Assembly (NCBI RefSeq): GCF_018531495.1
Contig: NZ_JAHDTI010000004.1
Span: forward strand, 372,001-436,000
From: Nonomuraea sediminis
Lineage (GTDB): Bacteria; Actinomycetota; Actinomycetes; Streptosporangiales; Streptosporangiaceae
Length of the DNA: 64,000 nucleotides
Reading direction: 5' to 3'
A program made the translations under genes and the position numbers. Below are positions 1 through 6,761 of this stretch, piece after piece. Below the pieces are notes generated by a model that was not told the origin of the DNA, made no database searches, and worked only from the letters and a program-made list of their open reading frames with translations. The stretch's first letter is position 1, and each line of letters starts with the position of its first letter.

Positions 1-75
1 GTGTTCCAGGTGGCGCCGCGGGTGGTCCTCTCGTTCAGGAAGGGCGACTTCGCCCAGACCAGGTATCGGTTCTAG
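1..75 (+). CDS. C-terminal end of a PPOX-fold (pyridoxamine 5'-phosphate oxidase-like) protein, partial
   Basis: Only the last 24 codons lie in the window, read in frame from the first base to TAG at 73-75. The tail reads VAPRVVLSFRKGDFAQTRYRF. A segment of the form 'v.PrrvfaFg.g.fsqTRwRF' closes many PPOX-class F420- or FMN-dependent proteins in actinobacteria, so the gene is probably one of these. The stop overlaps by 4 bp the stop of the convergent M20 peptidase. The cofactor cannot be told from this fragment. Confidence 0.6.
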   Translation: MFQVAPRVVLSFRKGDFAQTRYRF

Positions 76-1454
76 GCGTCCAGCGCCAGCTCGTGGAGGA
101 AGAGCGCCTCGGTGGCGGCCACGCGGTGCAGCTCCTCCAGGTCGACCCGCTCGTTGGGCGCGTGCGTGGCGGCGTCCTCGTCCTCGGCGCCGAACAGCAG
201 GATCTCCGCCGCGGGGAACTGCTTGACCAGCGTGTTCACCAGCGGGATCGAGCCGCCCGCACCGACGTCGCGCGGCGAGCGGCCGAAAGCGCGCTCCATC
301 GCCCGGTTGAGCGCCGCGCGCGCCTTGCCGCCCGAGTCGGCGTGGAAGCCGGAGCCGACCACGAAGTCCGTGATCGCCACCTTCGCGCCCCACGGCGTGA
401 CCTGCCGGAGGAAGTCCATCACCGCGTCGACCGTGGTCTTCGGGTCGCCGGCCGGCGGGACGCGGACCGTGACGCGAGCCCTGGCCACCGCCTGGACCGC
501 GTTGATGGCGCCGGAGACCGTAGGCACGTCAAGACCCGTGACGGTGATCGCGTAGGAGGACCACAGCCGGTCGGCCAGCGAGCCGGAGCCGACCAGCGAG
601 ACCTGGTCGAGCACCCCGGTCGTCTTGCGGAACTCCTCCTCCGAGGGCCCCTGGCCGAGGAACGTGCCACGCGGCAGGCCGGGCACGCGGATGTCGCCGT
701 TCTCGTCGTGCAGCGCGGTCAGCATCCGCATGAGGGCGGCCAGCGCGTCGGGCGCCGCGCCGCCGAACTGGCCGCTGTGCACCGGCTCGTTGAGCGTGCG
801 GACCTCGATCGTGAACGCGGCCATGCCGCGCAGCGAGGTGGTGACCGACGGGTCGCCCACGCGCGGGTTGCCGGTGTCGGCGACCACGATCGCGTCGGCC
901 CGCAGCAGGTCGGGGTTCCGCTCGACGAACGCCTCGAGGCGCTCGCCCGCGTACTCCTCCTGGCCCTCCACGATGACCTTGATGCCGACGGGGAACCGGC
1001 CCTGGAAGGCGCGCAGCGCGATCACGTGGGAGATGATGCCGGACTTGTCGTCCGCGGTGCCTCTGCCGTACAGCAGCTTGCCGTCGATCAGGGTGGGCTC
1101 GAAGGGCGGCGTGCGCCAGGCGGCGGGGTCGCCGGGCGGCTGCACGTCGTAGTGCGCGTACAGCAGCACCGTGGGCGCGCCGGGAGGCGCGGGGGCCTCG
1201 CCGTACACGGCGGGGAAGCTGCCCTCGACCGGGATCTGCTGCACGTGCGGCAGCCCCGCGCTGCGCAGCAGTTCCTCGGTCACGGCCGCGGCGGCCAGGA
1301 CGGGCTCTTCCGGGTGCCCGGGGAAGGCCACGGACGGGATCGCGGACAGCCGCTTGAGGTCCTCAACGGCCTGGGGCATCGCCGCCGCGACGGCGCTCTG
1401 GATCTGGTCAGGAGTCACGGGAAGGTCCCCCAGGTCGGTTCTCGACAGGTACAT
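72..1454 (-). CDS. M20-family dipeptidase / metallohydrolase
   Basis: A 460-residue cytoplasmic zinc peptidase of the M20 family, expected to split dipeptides or acylated amino acids. The metal-site motifs are all visible: YAHYDVQP with His101, GRGTADDKSG with bridging Asp135, EGQEEYAG with the Glu166-Glu167 pair, VADTGNP, and ATHAPNE near the C-terminus. The lid dimerisation domain starts around VTTSLRGMAAFTIEV and includes HSGQFGG. Length is normal for the dipeptidase subgroup and no signal peptide is present. The ATG at 1454 has only a weak purine stretch upstream. It is divergent from the aminotransferase gene across a 195-bp gap. The substrate is not predictable. Confidence 0.93.
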   Translation of the reverse strand: MYLSRTDLGDLPVTPDQIQSAVAAAMPQAVEDLKRLSAIPSVAFPGHPEEPVLAAAAVTEELLRSAGLPHVQQIPVEGSFPAVYGEAPAPPGAPTVLLYAHYDVQPPGDPAAWRTPPFEPTLIDGKLLYGRGTADDKSGIISHVIALRAFQGRFPVGIKVIVEGQEEYAGERLEAFVERNPDLLRADAIVVADTGNPRVGDPSVTTSLRGMAAFTIEVRTLNEPVHSGQFGGAAPDALAALMRMLTALHDENGDIRVPGLPRGTFLGQGPSEEEFRKTTGVLDQVSLVGSGSLADRLWSSYAITVTGLDVPTVSGAINAVQAVARARVTVRVPPAGDPKTTVDAVMDFLRQVTPWGAKVAITDFVVGSGFHADSGGKARAALNRAMERAFGRSPRDVGAGGSIPLVNTLVKQFPAAEILLFGAEDEDAATHAPNERVDLEELHRVAATEALFLHELALDA

Positions 1455-1520
1455 CTCATTGGATCACAGAAGGTTCCGCACGATGGAAAGCCGTGTGACC
1501 CGGGGCCAAATCTACATGCG

Positions 1521-1555
1521 GATTTCGCAGCTGTTACATAGCGGTTCTGCGAATC
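1521..1555. promoter_or_regulatory. Imperfect inverted repeat in a divergent promoter region
   Basis: Between the M20 peptidase and the aminotransferase, GATTTCGCAG (1521-1530) faces CTGCGAATC (1547-1555). The arms pair except for one bulged base and are separated by 16 nt. It could be a regulator site for either gene, or an RNA hairpin. No regulator gene lies next to it. Confidence 0.35.
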
Positions 1556-1649
1556 TCGAACTTCTTGCAGAGTGTTGCGACGCATTCACTTGGCAAACCG
1601 CTGGTGAACATGCAGACTGTGGGGAGTTCAGACACGAGGGAAGATAACG

Positions 1650-3032
1650 ATGACGCAGCCGGAAAATGAGATCCTCAAGGCCGCGCAGGATCACCTGTGG
1701 TTGCACTTCACCCGACACAGTTCCTACGAGCAGAGCGAGATCCCGACCATCGTCCGCGGTGAGGGATCGTACATCTACGACATTCACGGCAAGCGCTACC
1801 TGGACGGCCTGGCAGGCCTGTTCGTGGTGCAGGTGGGTCACGGGCGCAGCGAGCTGGCTGAGGCCGCCGCCAAGCAGGCCCAGGAGCTGGCCTTCTTCCC
1901 GCTCTGGTCCTACGCCCACCCCAAGGCCGCCGAGCTGGCGGCCCGGCTGGCGCAGGAGGCCCCGGACGGGCTGAATCGGGTCTTCTTCACCACCGGTGGC
2001 GGCGAGGCCGTCGAGACGGCATGGAAGCTGGCCAAGCAGTACTTCAAACTCAAGGGCAAGCCGCTCAAGCACAAGGTCATCAGCCGCAACATCGCCTACC
2101 ACGGCACCCCGCAGGGCGCCCTGTCGATCACCGGCATCCCCGCGTTCAAGGCCCCGTTCGAGCCGCTCGTGCCTGGCTCGATCCGGGTCCCGAACACCAA
2201 CTACTACCGGGCTGAAGAGTCCTCTGGTGTTTCCGGGATGTCCGAGGAGGAGTACGGCCGCTGGGCCGCCGACCGCGTCGCGCAGGCCATCGAGTTCGAA
2301 GGCCCCGAGACCGTGGCCGCCGTCTTCGCCGAGCCCGTGCAGAACGCCGGCGGCTGCTTCCCGCCGCCGCCCGGATACTGGCAGCGCCTGCGCGAGATCT
2401 GCGACCAGTACGACGTGCTGCTCGTCTCCGACGAGGTCATCTGCGCCTTCGGCCGCCTCGGCACGATGTTCGGCGGGCAGAAGTACGACTACGTGCCCGA
2501 CATCATCACCTGCGCCAAGGGCATGACCAGCGGTTACTCGCCGATCGGCGCCATGATCGCGCACGAGCGGCTCTTCGAGCCGTTCAAGGACGGCGACGCC
2601 ATGTTCGCCCACGGCTACACCTTCGGCGGCCACCCGGTCTCCGCCGCCGTGGCGCTGGCCAACCTGGACATCTTCGAGCGCGAGGACCTGCTCGGCCACG
2701 TCTCCAAGAACGAGCCGGTCTTCAGGGGCGTCCTGGACAGCCTGAAGGACATCCCGATCGTCGGCGACGTGCGCGGCGCCGGCTACTTCTACGGCATCGA
2801 ACTGGTCAAGGACAGGACCACCAAGGAGACGTTCAACGACGAGGAGTCGGAGCGGCTGCTGCGCGGCTTCCTGTCCAAGGCGCTGTTCGACGCCGGCCTC
2901 TACTGCCGCGCCGACGACCGCGGCGACCCCGTCATCCAGCTCGCGCCGCCGCTGATCGCGGGTCCCAAGGAGTTCGACGAGATCGGCTCCATCCTGCGCG
3001 GCGTGCTCACCGAAGCCTCCGCTCGCCTCTAA
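1650..3032 (+). CDS. Class III PLP-dependent aminotransferase (omega-amino acid:pyruvate type)
   Basis: A 460-residue fold-type I aminotransferase. The substrate-side motif FFTTGGGEAVETAWK binds the cofactor phosphate, LLVSDEVICAFGR supplies the Asp that pairs with the pyridine nitrogen, and Lys290 in ITCAKGMTSGY is the Schiff-base lysine. The class normally moves amino groups from omega-amino acids, polyamines or beta-alanine to pyruvate. Alanine dehydrogenase lies directly downstream, so this pair could form a cycle in which alanine made by the transaminase is oxidised back to pyruvate with release of ammonia (inference). The ribosome site GAGGGA precedes the ATG by 7 nt. A 13-bp hairpin separates the two genes. 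Confidence 0.93.
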   Translation: MTQPENEILKAAQDHLWLHFTRHSSYEQSEIPTIVRGEGSYIYDIHGKRYLDGLAGLFVVQVGHGRSELAEAAAKQAQELAFFPLWSYAHPKAAELAARLAQEAPDGLNRVFFTTGGGEAVETAWKLAKQYFKLKGKPLKHKVISRNIAYHGTPQGALSITGIPAFKAPFEPLVPGSIRVPNTNYYRAEESSGVSGMSEEEYGRWAADRVAQAIEFEGPETVAAVFAEPVQNAGGCFPPPPGYWQRLREICDQYDVLLVSDEVICAFGRLGTMFGGQKYDYVPDIITCAKGMTSGYSPIGAMIAHERLFEPFKDGDAMFAHGYTFGGHPVSAAVALANLDIFEREDLLGHVSKNEPVFRGVLDSLKDIPIVGDVRGAGYFYGIELVKDRTTKETFNDEESERLLRGFLSKALFDAGLYCRADDRGDPVIQLAPPLIAGPKEFDEIGSILRGVLTEASARL

Positions 3033-3041
3033 ACCCTCCAA

Positions 3042-3071
3042 CCGGTACGGCGGGGCCGCCCGCCGTACCGG
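3042..3071 (+). terminator. Intercistronic hairpin between aminotransferase and ald
   Basis: CCGGTACGGCGG (3042-3053) pairs perfectly with CCGCCGTACCGG (3060-3071); one further G-C pair leaves a 4-nt loop. No T-run follows, so it may only reduce transcription into ald or stabilise one mRNA end. Confidence 0.55.
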
Positions 3072-3095
3072 ATCTTGCCTGAAAGGAACCCCGAG

Positions 3096-4211
3096 ATGAA
3101 GATCGGCGTGCCCGCCGAGGTCAAGAACCACGAATACCGCGTCGCCGCCACCCCGGCGGGCGTGCACGAGCTGGTTCGCCACGGCCACGACGTCACCGTC
3201 CAGCGCGGCGCGGGCCTCGGCTCGAGCATCACGGACGAGGAGTACCTGGCGGCGGGCGCGAAGATCATCGACAGCGCCGACGCCGTGTGGGCCGAGGCCG
3301 ACATGGTGCTCAAGGTCAAGGAGCCGATCGCGGAGGAGTACCACCGCCTCCGCGAGGACCTGGTGCTCTTCACCTACCTGCACCTGGCCGCCTCCCGCCC
3401 CTGCACCGACGCCCTGCTGACGTCCAGGACGACCGGCATCGCCTACGAGACCGTCCAGGTGGGCAACGCGCTGCCGCTGCTCGCCCCGATGTCCGAGGTC
3501 GCGGGCCGCCTGGCCCCGCAGGTCGGCGCCTACAACCTGATGCGCTTCAACGGCGGCCGCGGCGTCCTGCCCGGCGGCGTCCCCGGCGTCGCGCCGGCCA
3601 AGGTCGTCGTCATCGGCGGCGGCGTCTCCGGCCTCAACGCCGCGCAGATCGCCGTCGGCATGGGCGCCGACGTCACCGTCCTGGACACCAACGTCGACCG
3701 GCTGCGCTTCATCGACGCCATCTACCAGGGCCGGCTCAAGACCCTCGTGTCCAACGCCTACGCCATCGAGCAGGAGGTCCTGGCCGCCGACCTGGTCATC
3801 GGCGCCGTCCTCATCCCCGGTGCCAAGGCCCCGACGCTGGTCTCCAACGAGCTGGTCTCCCGCATGAAGCCGGGCTCCGTGCTCGTCGACATCGCCATCG
3901 ACCAGGGCGGCTGCTTCGAGGACTCCCGTCCCACCACGCACGCCGAGCCCACCTACAAGGTGCACGAGTCGGTCTTCTACTGCGTGGCCAACATGCCCGG
4001 CTCGGTGGCCAACACCTCCACCTACGCCCTCACCAACGCCACCCTGCCGTACGCGGTCAAGCTCGCGGACCTGGGCTGGAAGGACGCGCTCAAGGCCGAC
4101 GCAGGCCTCGCGGGCGGCCTCAACACCCACGCGGGCATCCTCACCAACCAGCCGGTAGCGGAGGCCCTGTCCCTCCCCTACACCTCGGTCGCGGAAGTCC
4201 TCGCCGCCTAA
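3096..4211 (+). CDS. ald: Alanine dehydrogenase
   Basis: A 371-residue enzyme that oxidises L-alanine with NAD+ to pyruvate and ammonia, or runs in reverse. The N-terminal catalytic domain shows VPAEVKNHEYRVAATPAG, the pyruvate-binding lysine in LKVKEP and the active-site His in YLHLAAS. The Rossmann half starts with VIGGGVSGLNAAQIA and has VLDTNVDRL as its ribose-binding strand. An in-frame ATG at 3075 exists, but the start at 3096 has GAAAGGA upstream and gives exactly the family N-terminus MKIGVPAE and usual length. It follows the aminotransferase on the same strand and ends at a strong terminator. Confidence 0.97.
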   Translation: MKIGVPAEVKNHEYRVAATPAGVHELVRHGHDVTVQRGAGLGSSITDEEYLAAGAKIIDSADAVWAEADMVLKVKEPIAEEYHRLREDLVLFTYLHLAASRPCTDALLTSRTTGIAYETVQVGNALPLLAPMSEVAGRLAPQVGAYNLMRFNGGRGVLPGGVPGVAPAKVVVIGGGVSGLNAAQIAVGMGADVTVLDTNVDRLRFIDAIYQGRLKTLVSNAYAIEQEVLAADLVIGAVLIPGAKAPTLVSNELVSRMKPGSVLVDIAIDQGGCFEDSRPTTHAEPTYKVHESVFYCVANMPGSVANTSTYALTNATLPYAVKLADLGWKDALKADAGLAGGLNTHAGILTNQPVAEALSLPYTSVAEVLAA

Positions 4212-4223
4212 CCCGGCACACCG

Positions 4224-4262
4224 AGAGGGCCTGCCCGACTCCTTCGGGCAGGCCCTCTTTCC
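4224..4262 (+). terminator. Rho-independent terminator after ald
   Basis: A perfect 15-bp stem, AGAGGGCCTGCCCGA (4224-4238) with its complement at 4244-4258, closes a 5-nt loop and is followed by TTTC. It sits 12 bp after the ald stop. Confidence 0.93.
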
Positions 4263-4409
4263 GTCCCAACACCCACCCCCGTTCACGCTCTCCGCCCGCG
4301 CCTCGATCACGCGGCCCCCGTCTCCATGCCCCGGGCTACGGCGCTTGCCTTCGCACGGGGTCGGAGTACGGCGCCTGCTTCAACGGGCCTGGCCGACGGG
4401 TGGAGCACT

Positions 4410-4465
4410 CCACGCGCCGGGTCGGGGGCCGGTGTACGGCGAACTCGGCGCGCATGTGCGGTGGT
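4410..4465 (-). repeat. Dispersed repeat R1, copy 1 (reverse)
   Basis: Reverse copy of the R1 unit. It contains CGCCGGGTCGG, GTGTACGGCGAA and CGGCGCGCATGTGCGG in the same order and spacing as the reverse complement of the copy at 6352. Confidence 0.65.
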
Positions 4466-4521
4466 CTGCCCCGAACCCGCGTCCCCGGGCTACACACTGA
4501 AGCCTGGCGCCCGTTCCTCGT

Positions 4522-4582
4522 GTTGCTCGCCGTACATGCGCGCCGGTTGCGCCGTACCCCCTCCCGCCGACGCGGCGCGCGG
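4522..4582 (+). repeat. Dispersed repeat R1, copy 2
   Basis: Direct copy beginning TTGCTCGCCGTACATGCG, then GCCGTACCCC, and ending CCCGCCGACGCGGCGCGCG. It is used here as the type sequence because the same blocks recur at 4675, 6352 and 6539. Confidence 0.75.
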
Positions 4583-4674
4583 TGGAGCTCCCGGAGCCTG
4601 TGCCAGGCGGTGGAGTGTCCGGGATCCCGTGCCGGGCGGCGTGGGCGCCTTCCGTTCGCGGCGCTTCCACCATC

Positions 4675-4732
4675 CCGCCGTAGACGCGCGTCGGTTTCGC
4701 CCGTACCCCCTCCCGCCGACGCGCGCGCGGGG
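4675..4732 (+). repeat. Dispersed repeat R1, copy 3
   Basis: Direct copy lacking the first few bases: CGCCGTAGACGCGCGTCGG, then CCGTACCCCCTCCCGCCGAC and a GCGCGCGCGG end. Confidence 0.7.
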
Positions 4733-4911
4733 GCCGTGTTCTCGGTGGGCGTTGCGTTCTGGTCGCGGCCCTGTCGTGGATGGTTGCCCGCCGTACTTCG
4801 TCACGTCGTCCCAGTGCGGTGGGGTGCTGTGTGCTGGTTGGGATCAGGCTGTGGATGGTTGCTCGGCTCGCCGGCGGCTACCGGACACCCGAGTCCGCCG
4901 GCGGGCACCCA

Positions 4912-5358
4912 TTAGGGGAGGTCGGTGGGGGTTTGGTGGGCTATGTCGTCGGGGGTTAGTTGTTCGCGGGCCGTGGTGATGGACCAGCGGTGGCCGAAGG
5001 GGTCGCGTAGCACGCCGTACCTCTCGCCCCAGAACATTTCCTGCACCGGCATCTCGACTTCCGCGCCGGCCGAGAGGGCGCGGGCGGCGACGCCGTCGGG
5101 GTCGTCGACCTCGAGGAGGATCATGACAGGGCTGCCGCCGAGCGTGGGCGGCGCAAGGGCGTTGAGTGCGGGCGTCTCCTCGCTCACCAGGAGGCGGCCG
5201 TCACCCACCTGGAGTTCGACGAAGAGGATCACCCCGTTGGGCAGGGTGTTGCGGAACACCTCCACCGCGCCGAACGCGTCGCGGTAGAACTCGATCGCCG
5301 CCTCGGCGTCCAGGACGAACAGATGCGGACTGAGCCCGGTGGGCCGTAGCGATGTCAT
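4912..5358 (-). CDS. VOC-family protein (glyoxalase/bleomycin-resistance fold), PhnB-like
   Basis: A 148-residue protein of the vicinal oxygen chelate fold. It opens with LSPHLFVLDAEAAIEFYRDAFGA, the usual first beta-alpha unit, and ends with GERYGVLRDPFGHRWSI, the pattern of the PhnB-like group in which a metal-ligand His and Glu are often replaced. It may bind or modify a small hydrophobic or toxic compound; the ligand is unknown. Its ATG overlaps the stop of the PadR gene by 4 bp, so it is probably translated with the repressor, and a second VOC gene lies on the other side of the PadR operator. Confidence 0.88.
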   Translation of the reverse strand: MTSLRPTGLSPHLFVLDAEAAIEFYRDAFGAVEVFRNTLPNGVILFVELQVGDGRLLVSEETPALNALAPPTLGGSPVMILLEVDDPDGVAARALSAGAEVEMPVQEMFWGERYGVLRDPFGHRWSITTAREQLTPDDIAHQTPTDLP

Positions 5359-5672
5359 GGGACCAGGCCTGCCTCTCGTGCTGCCGTGACCATGCGCGCG
5401 AGGAGTGCGGCCTCGGCTCTGACGGCCGCTGTGCCCTCGGGCGTGAGCCGGTAGTAGCGGCGCCGCGCGTCGTGCGGCGCGGCGGGGTCGCCCTCCTCGG
5501 TCTCCTCCACCAGACCGTCGGCCAGCAGCCTGCTGATGGTCCGGTAGAGCGTACCCGGACCGAGTTTGACCGATCCATCGCCGATCTCCTCGACGAAACG
5601 CATGACGGCGTACCCGTGGGCGGGCCCGCTGGCCAACGCCAGGAGCACCTGGAAACCCGCCGCGGTCAGCAT
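5355..5672 (-). CDS. PadR-family transcriptional repressor
   Basis: A 105-residue winged-helix regulator of the short PadR type. The diagnostic path is AAGFQVLLALASGPAHGYAVM, then GPGTLYRTISRLLADGLVEE for the recognition helix and wing, then RRRYYRLTPEG. The C-terminal helix that makes the dimer is short, as usual in PadR subfamily 2. It is the first gene of a two-gene unit with the VOC gene behind it, and it is divergent from a second VOC gene. No Shine-Dalgarno sequence precedes the ATG at 5672. The 27-bp palindrome in the shared promoter is its obvious operator, implying autoregulation and control of both VOC genes. Confidence 0.93.
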   Translation of the reverse strand: MLTAAGFQVLLALASGPAHGYAVMRFVEEIGDGSVKLGPGTLYRTISRLLADGLVEETEEGDPAAPHDARRRYYRLTPEGTAAVRAEAALLARMVTAAREAGLVP

Positions 5673-5673
5673 G

Positions 5674-5702
5674 TTGACACGATAGCACCACGATGGTTAT
5701 AT
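5674..5702 (+). promoter_or_regulatory. Promoter of the VOC gene at 5733
   Basis: A consensus -35 TTGACA (5674-5679) is followed after 17 bp by TTATAT (5697-5702), or after 18 bp by TATATC. The -10 element lies inside the PadR palindrome, so bound repressor would block it. Confidence 0.75.
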
Positions 5703-5720
5703 CCGAAGCGGATATAACCA
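5694..5720. promoter_or_regulatory. PadR operator: perfect 12-bp inverted repeat
   Basis: TGGTTATATCCG (5694-5705) and CGGATATAACCA (5709-5720) are exact inverted copies around AAG. The site lies between the divergent PadR and VOC genes, covers the forward -10 and touches the AAGGAGG ribosome site at 5720-5726. Confidence 0.88.
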
Positions 5721-5732
5721 AGGAGGGTACAC

Positions 5733-6104
5733 ATGGGGATCAAGGTCAGCCAGATCACGCTGTACGTCGACGACCAGGACGCGGCGGTGGACTTCTGGAC
5801 GAACAAGGTCGGCTTCAACGTCACCACGGACATGCCCTACGGCCCGGGCACACGCTGGATCGAGGTCACACCACCCGATGGGGGTGTCCGGCTCGTCCTG
5901 TTCAAGTCCGGCCCCGACTGGCCCGAGCTCAGCTCCGAGCAGCCGAACTATGCCATGTTCGACGCCGACGACATCGTCAAGGCGCACGAGGAGCTCTCGG
6001 CGCGCGGCGTCCACTTCACGCAGGCCCCGGTCAAGGAGGAGTGGGGCTGGTCCGCCGTCTTCACCGACAACGAGGGCCACGCCTTCCACCTCAGCCAGCG
6101 CTGA
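5733..6104 (+). CDS. VOC-family protein (glyoxalase-like)
   Basis: A 123-residue single VOC domain: ITLYVDDQDAAVDFWTNKVGF at the N-terminus and EWGWSAVFTDNEGHAFHLSQR at the end, where the Glu-Gly-His region carries the usual C-terminal metal-ligand position. A strong AAGGAGG stands 6 nt before the ATG. The gene is divergent from padR and shares its palindromic operator, so expression probably rises when PadR binds an aromatic or other inducer. A role in detoxifying the inducer is a reasonable inference, but nothing in the sequence names the compound. Confidence 0.9.
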   Translation: MGIKVSQITLYVDDQDAAVDFWTNKVGFNVTTDMPYGPGTRWIEVTPPDGGVRLVLFKSGPDWPELSSEQPNYAMFDADDIVKAHEELSARGVHFTQAPVKEEWGWSAVFTDNEGHAFHLSQR

Positions 6105-6117
6105 CCGCGTCTTCCCC

Positions 6118-6199
6118 TTTCAGGGCCTTGGCACTCTTTAGGCGCTTTCAGGGCCTCGGCTCTCCTTAGGCGCTGTTGTCGGCGGCCCCCTTTAGGCGC
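6118..6199 (+). repeat. 28-bp tandem repeat after the VOC gene
   Basis: Two 28-bp units (6118-6145 and 6146-6173) begin TTTCAGGGCCT and end TTAGGCGC; a shorter third unit (6174-6199) keeps the TTTAGGCGC end. It directly precedes repeat R2 copy 1. Confidence 0.75.
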
Positions 6200-6201
6200 T
6201 G

Positions 6202-6288
6202 TTGTACGGCAGGCCGCGGGACCCGCCGCCCGCCGTACTTCGGCTGAGGGCCCGTGACCGGCGCTTCTGGCGAGTCGAGGACGCTGAC
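6202..6288 (-). repeat. Dispersed repeat R2, copy 1 (reverse)
   Basis: Read on the minus strand it runs from TCGACTCGCCAGAAGCGCCG through CCCTCAGCCGAAGTACGGCG to CTGCCGTACAAC. Aligned by hand with copy 2 it differs at 10 of 77 positions. Confidence 0.85.
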
Positions 6289-6351
6289 CCGCCGCGACGC
6301 CGCCCCCTACCCGCGTCCCTGGGCTCCGCTTGCTCGCCGTCCGCTGGCCGG

Positions 6352-6412
6352 GTTGCTCGCCGTAGATGCGCGCCGGGTTCGCCGTACACCGTCCCGCCGA
6401 CCCGGCGCGGGG
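6352..6412 (+). repeat. Dispersed repeat R1, copy 4
   Basis: GTTGCTCGCCGTAGATGCGC, then GGGTTCGCCGTACACC and GTCCCGCCGACCCGGCGCGG; the same three blocks as the copy at 4522. Confidence 0.78.
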
Positions 6413-6538
6413 GTGGGTGTCGTGACCTTGGGTTCGTTCTGCGTGCCGGACAAGCGCGCCGACCACCGCCGTGTGCCGGCCATGTGTCGTCCCGCCGACG
6501 CGGCGCGCGTGGGGTGGGCGTCGTGGCCAGGGGTCGGC

Positions 6539-6599
6539 TTGCTCGCCGTACGTGCGCGCCGGTCACCGGTGTGCAGCGTCTCGCCGACCCGGCGCGCGT
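6539..6599 (+). repeat. Dispersed repeat R1, copy 5
   Basis: TTGCTCGCCGTACGTGCGCG at the start and CTCGCCGACCCGGCGCGCG at the end with a more diverged middle. A half unit, CCCGCCGACGCGGCGCGCG, lies just before it at 6491-6509. Confidence 0.72.
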
Positions 6600-6674
6600 T
6601 GGGTCCGCAGCGGACGCCTGTGCGGCACAGCGCCCCGGGACCTGGGTAGGGGGGCGGCGTTACGGTCGGTCACC

Positions 6675-6756
6675 GTCGTCGACTCGTCGGAAGCGCCGGT
6701 CACAGGCCCTCTGCCGGAGTGCGGAGGGCGGCGGTTCCCACGGCTTGCCGTACAAG
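6675..6756 (+). repeat. Dispersed repeat R2, copy 2
   Basis: Runs from GTCGTCGACTCGTCGGAAGC through GCCCTCTGCCGGAGTGCGG to CGGCTTGCCGTACAAG. It is an inverted partner of copy 1 and stops just short of the next gene. Confidence 0.85.
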
Positions 6757-6761
6757 AGCAC

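Larger units (their letters stand above)
4263..4911. other. 650-bp gene-free gap filled with degenerate R1 repeats
   Basis: No reading frame here has a ribosome site, a recognisable motif or a convincing codon bias. The sequence is built from repeated CGCCGTAC, CGCGCGCC and CCCGCCGACGCG blocks; three readable R1 copies are listed separately and more decayed ones occur around 4330-4400. The copies are in both orientations. Confidence 0.75.
6200..6761. other. 560-bp gene-free gap bounded by inverted R2 repeats
   Basis: No gene is supported. The gap starts with R2 in reverse orientation and ends with R2 in forward orientation 5 bp from the stop of the Sel1 gene. Between them lie two full R1 units and a half unit (6487-6511). 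Long open frames cross it only because GC-rich repeats lack stop codons. Confidence 0.75.

Noticed and set aside
93..1541. A 482-codon plus-strand frame across the M20 peptidase gene
   Set aside because: Mirror frame of a real GC-rich gene; no motif, and the opposite strand has all metal-site motifs of M20.
1512..4310. A 932-codon minus-strand frame over the aminotransferase and ald
   Set aside because: Absence of stops is due to GC-rich codons on the real strand; the product has low-complexity His/Arg/Gly/Val composition.
4326..4979. A 217-codon plus-strand frame in the first repeat gap
   Set aside because: Pro/Arg-rich translation of R1 repeats, with no start signal and similar repeats readable in other frames elsewhere.
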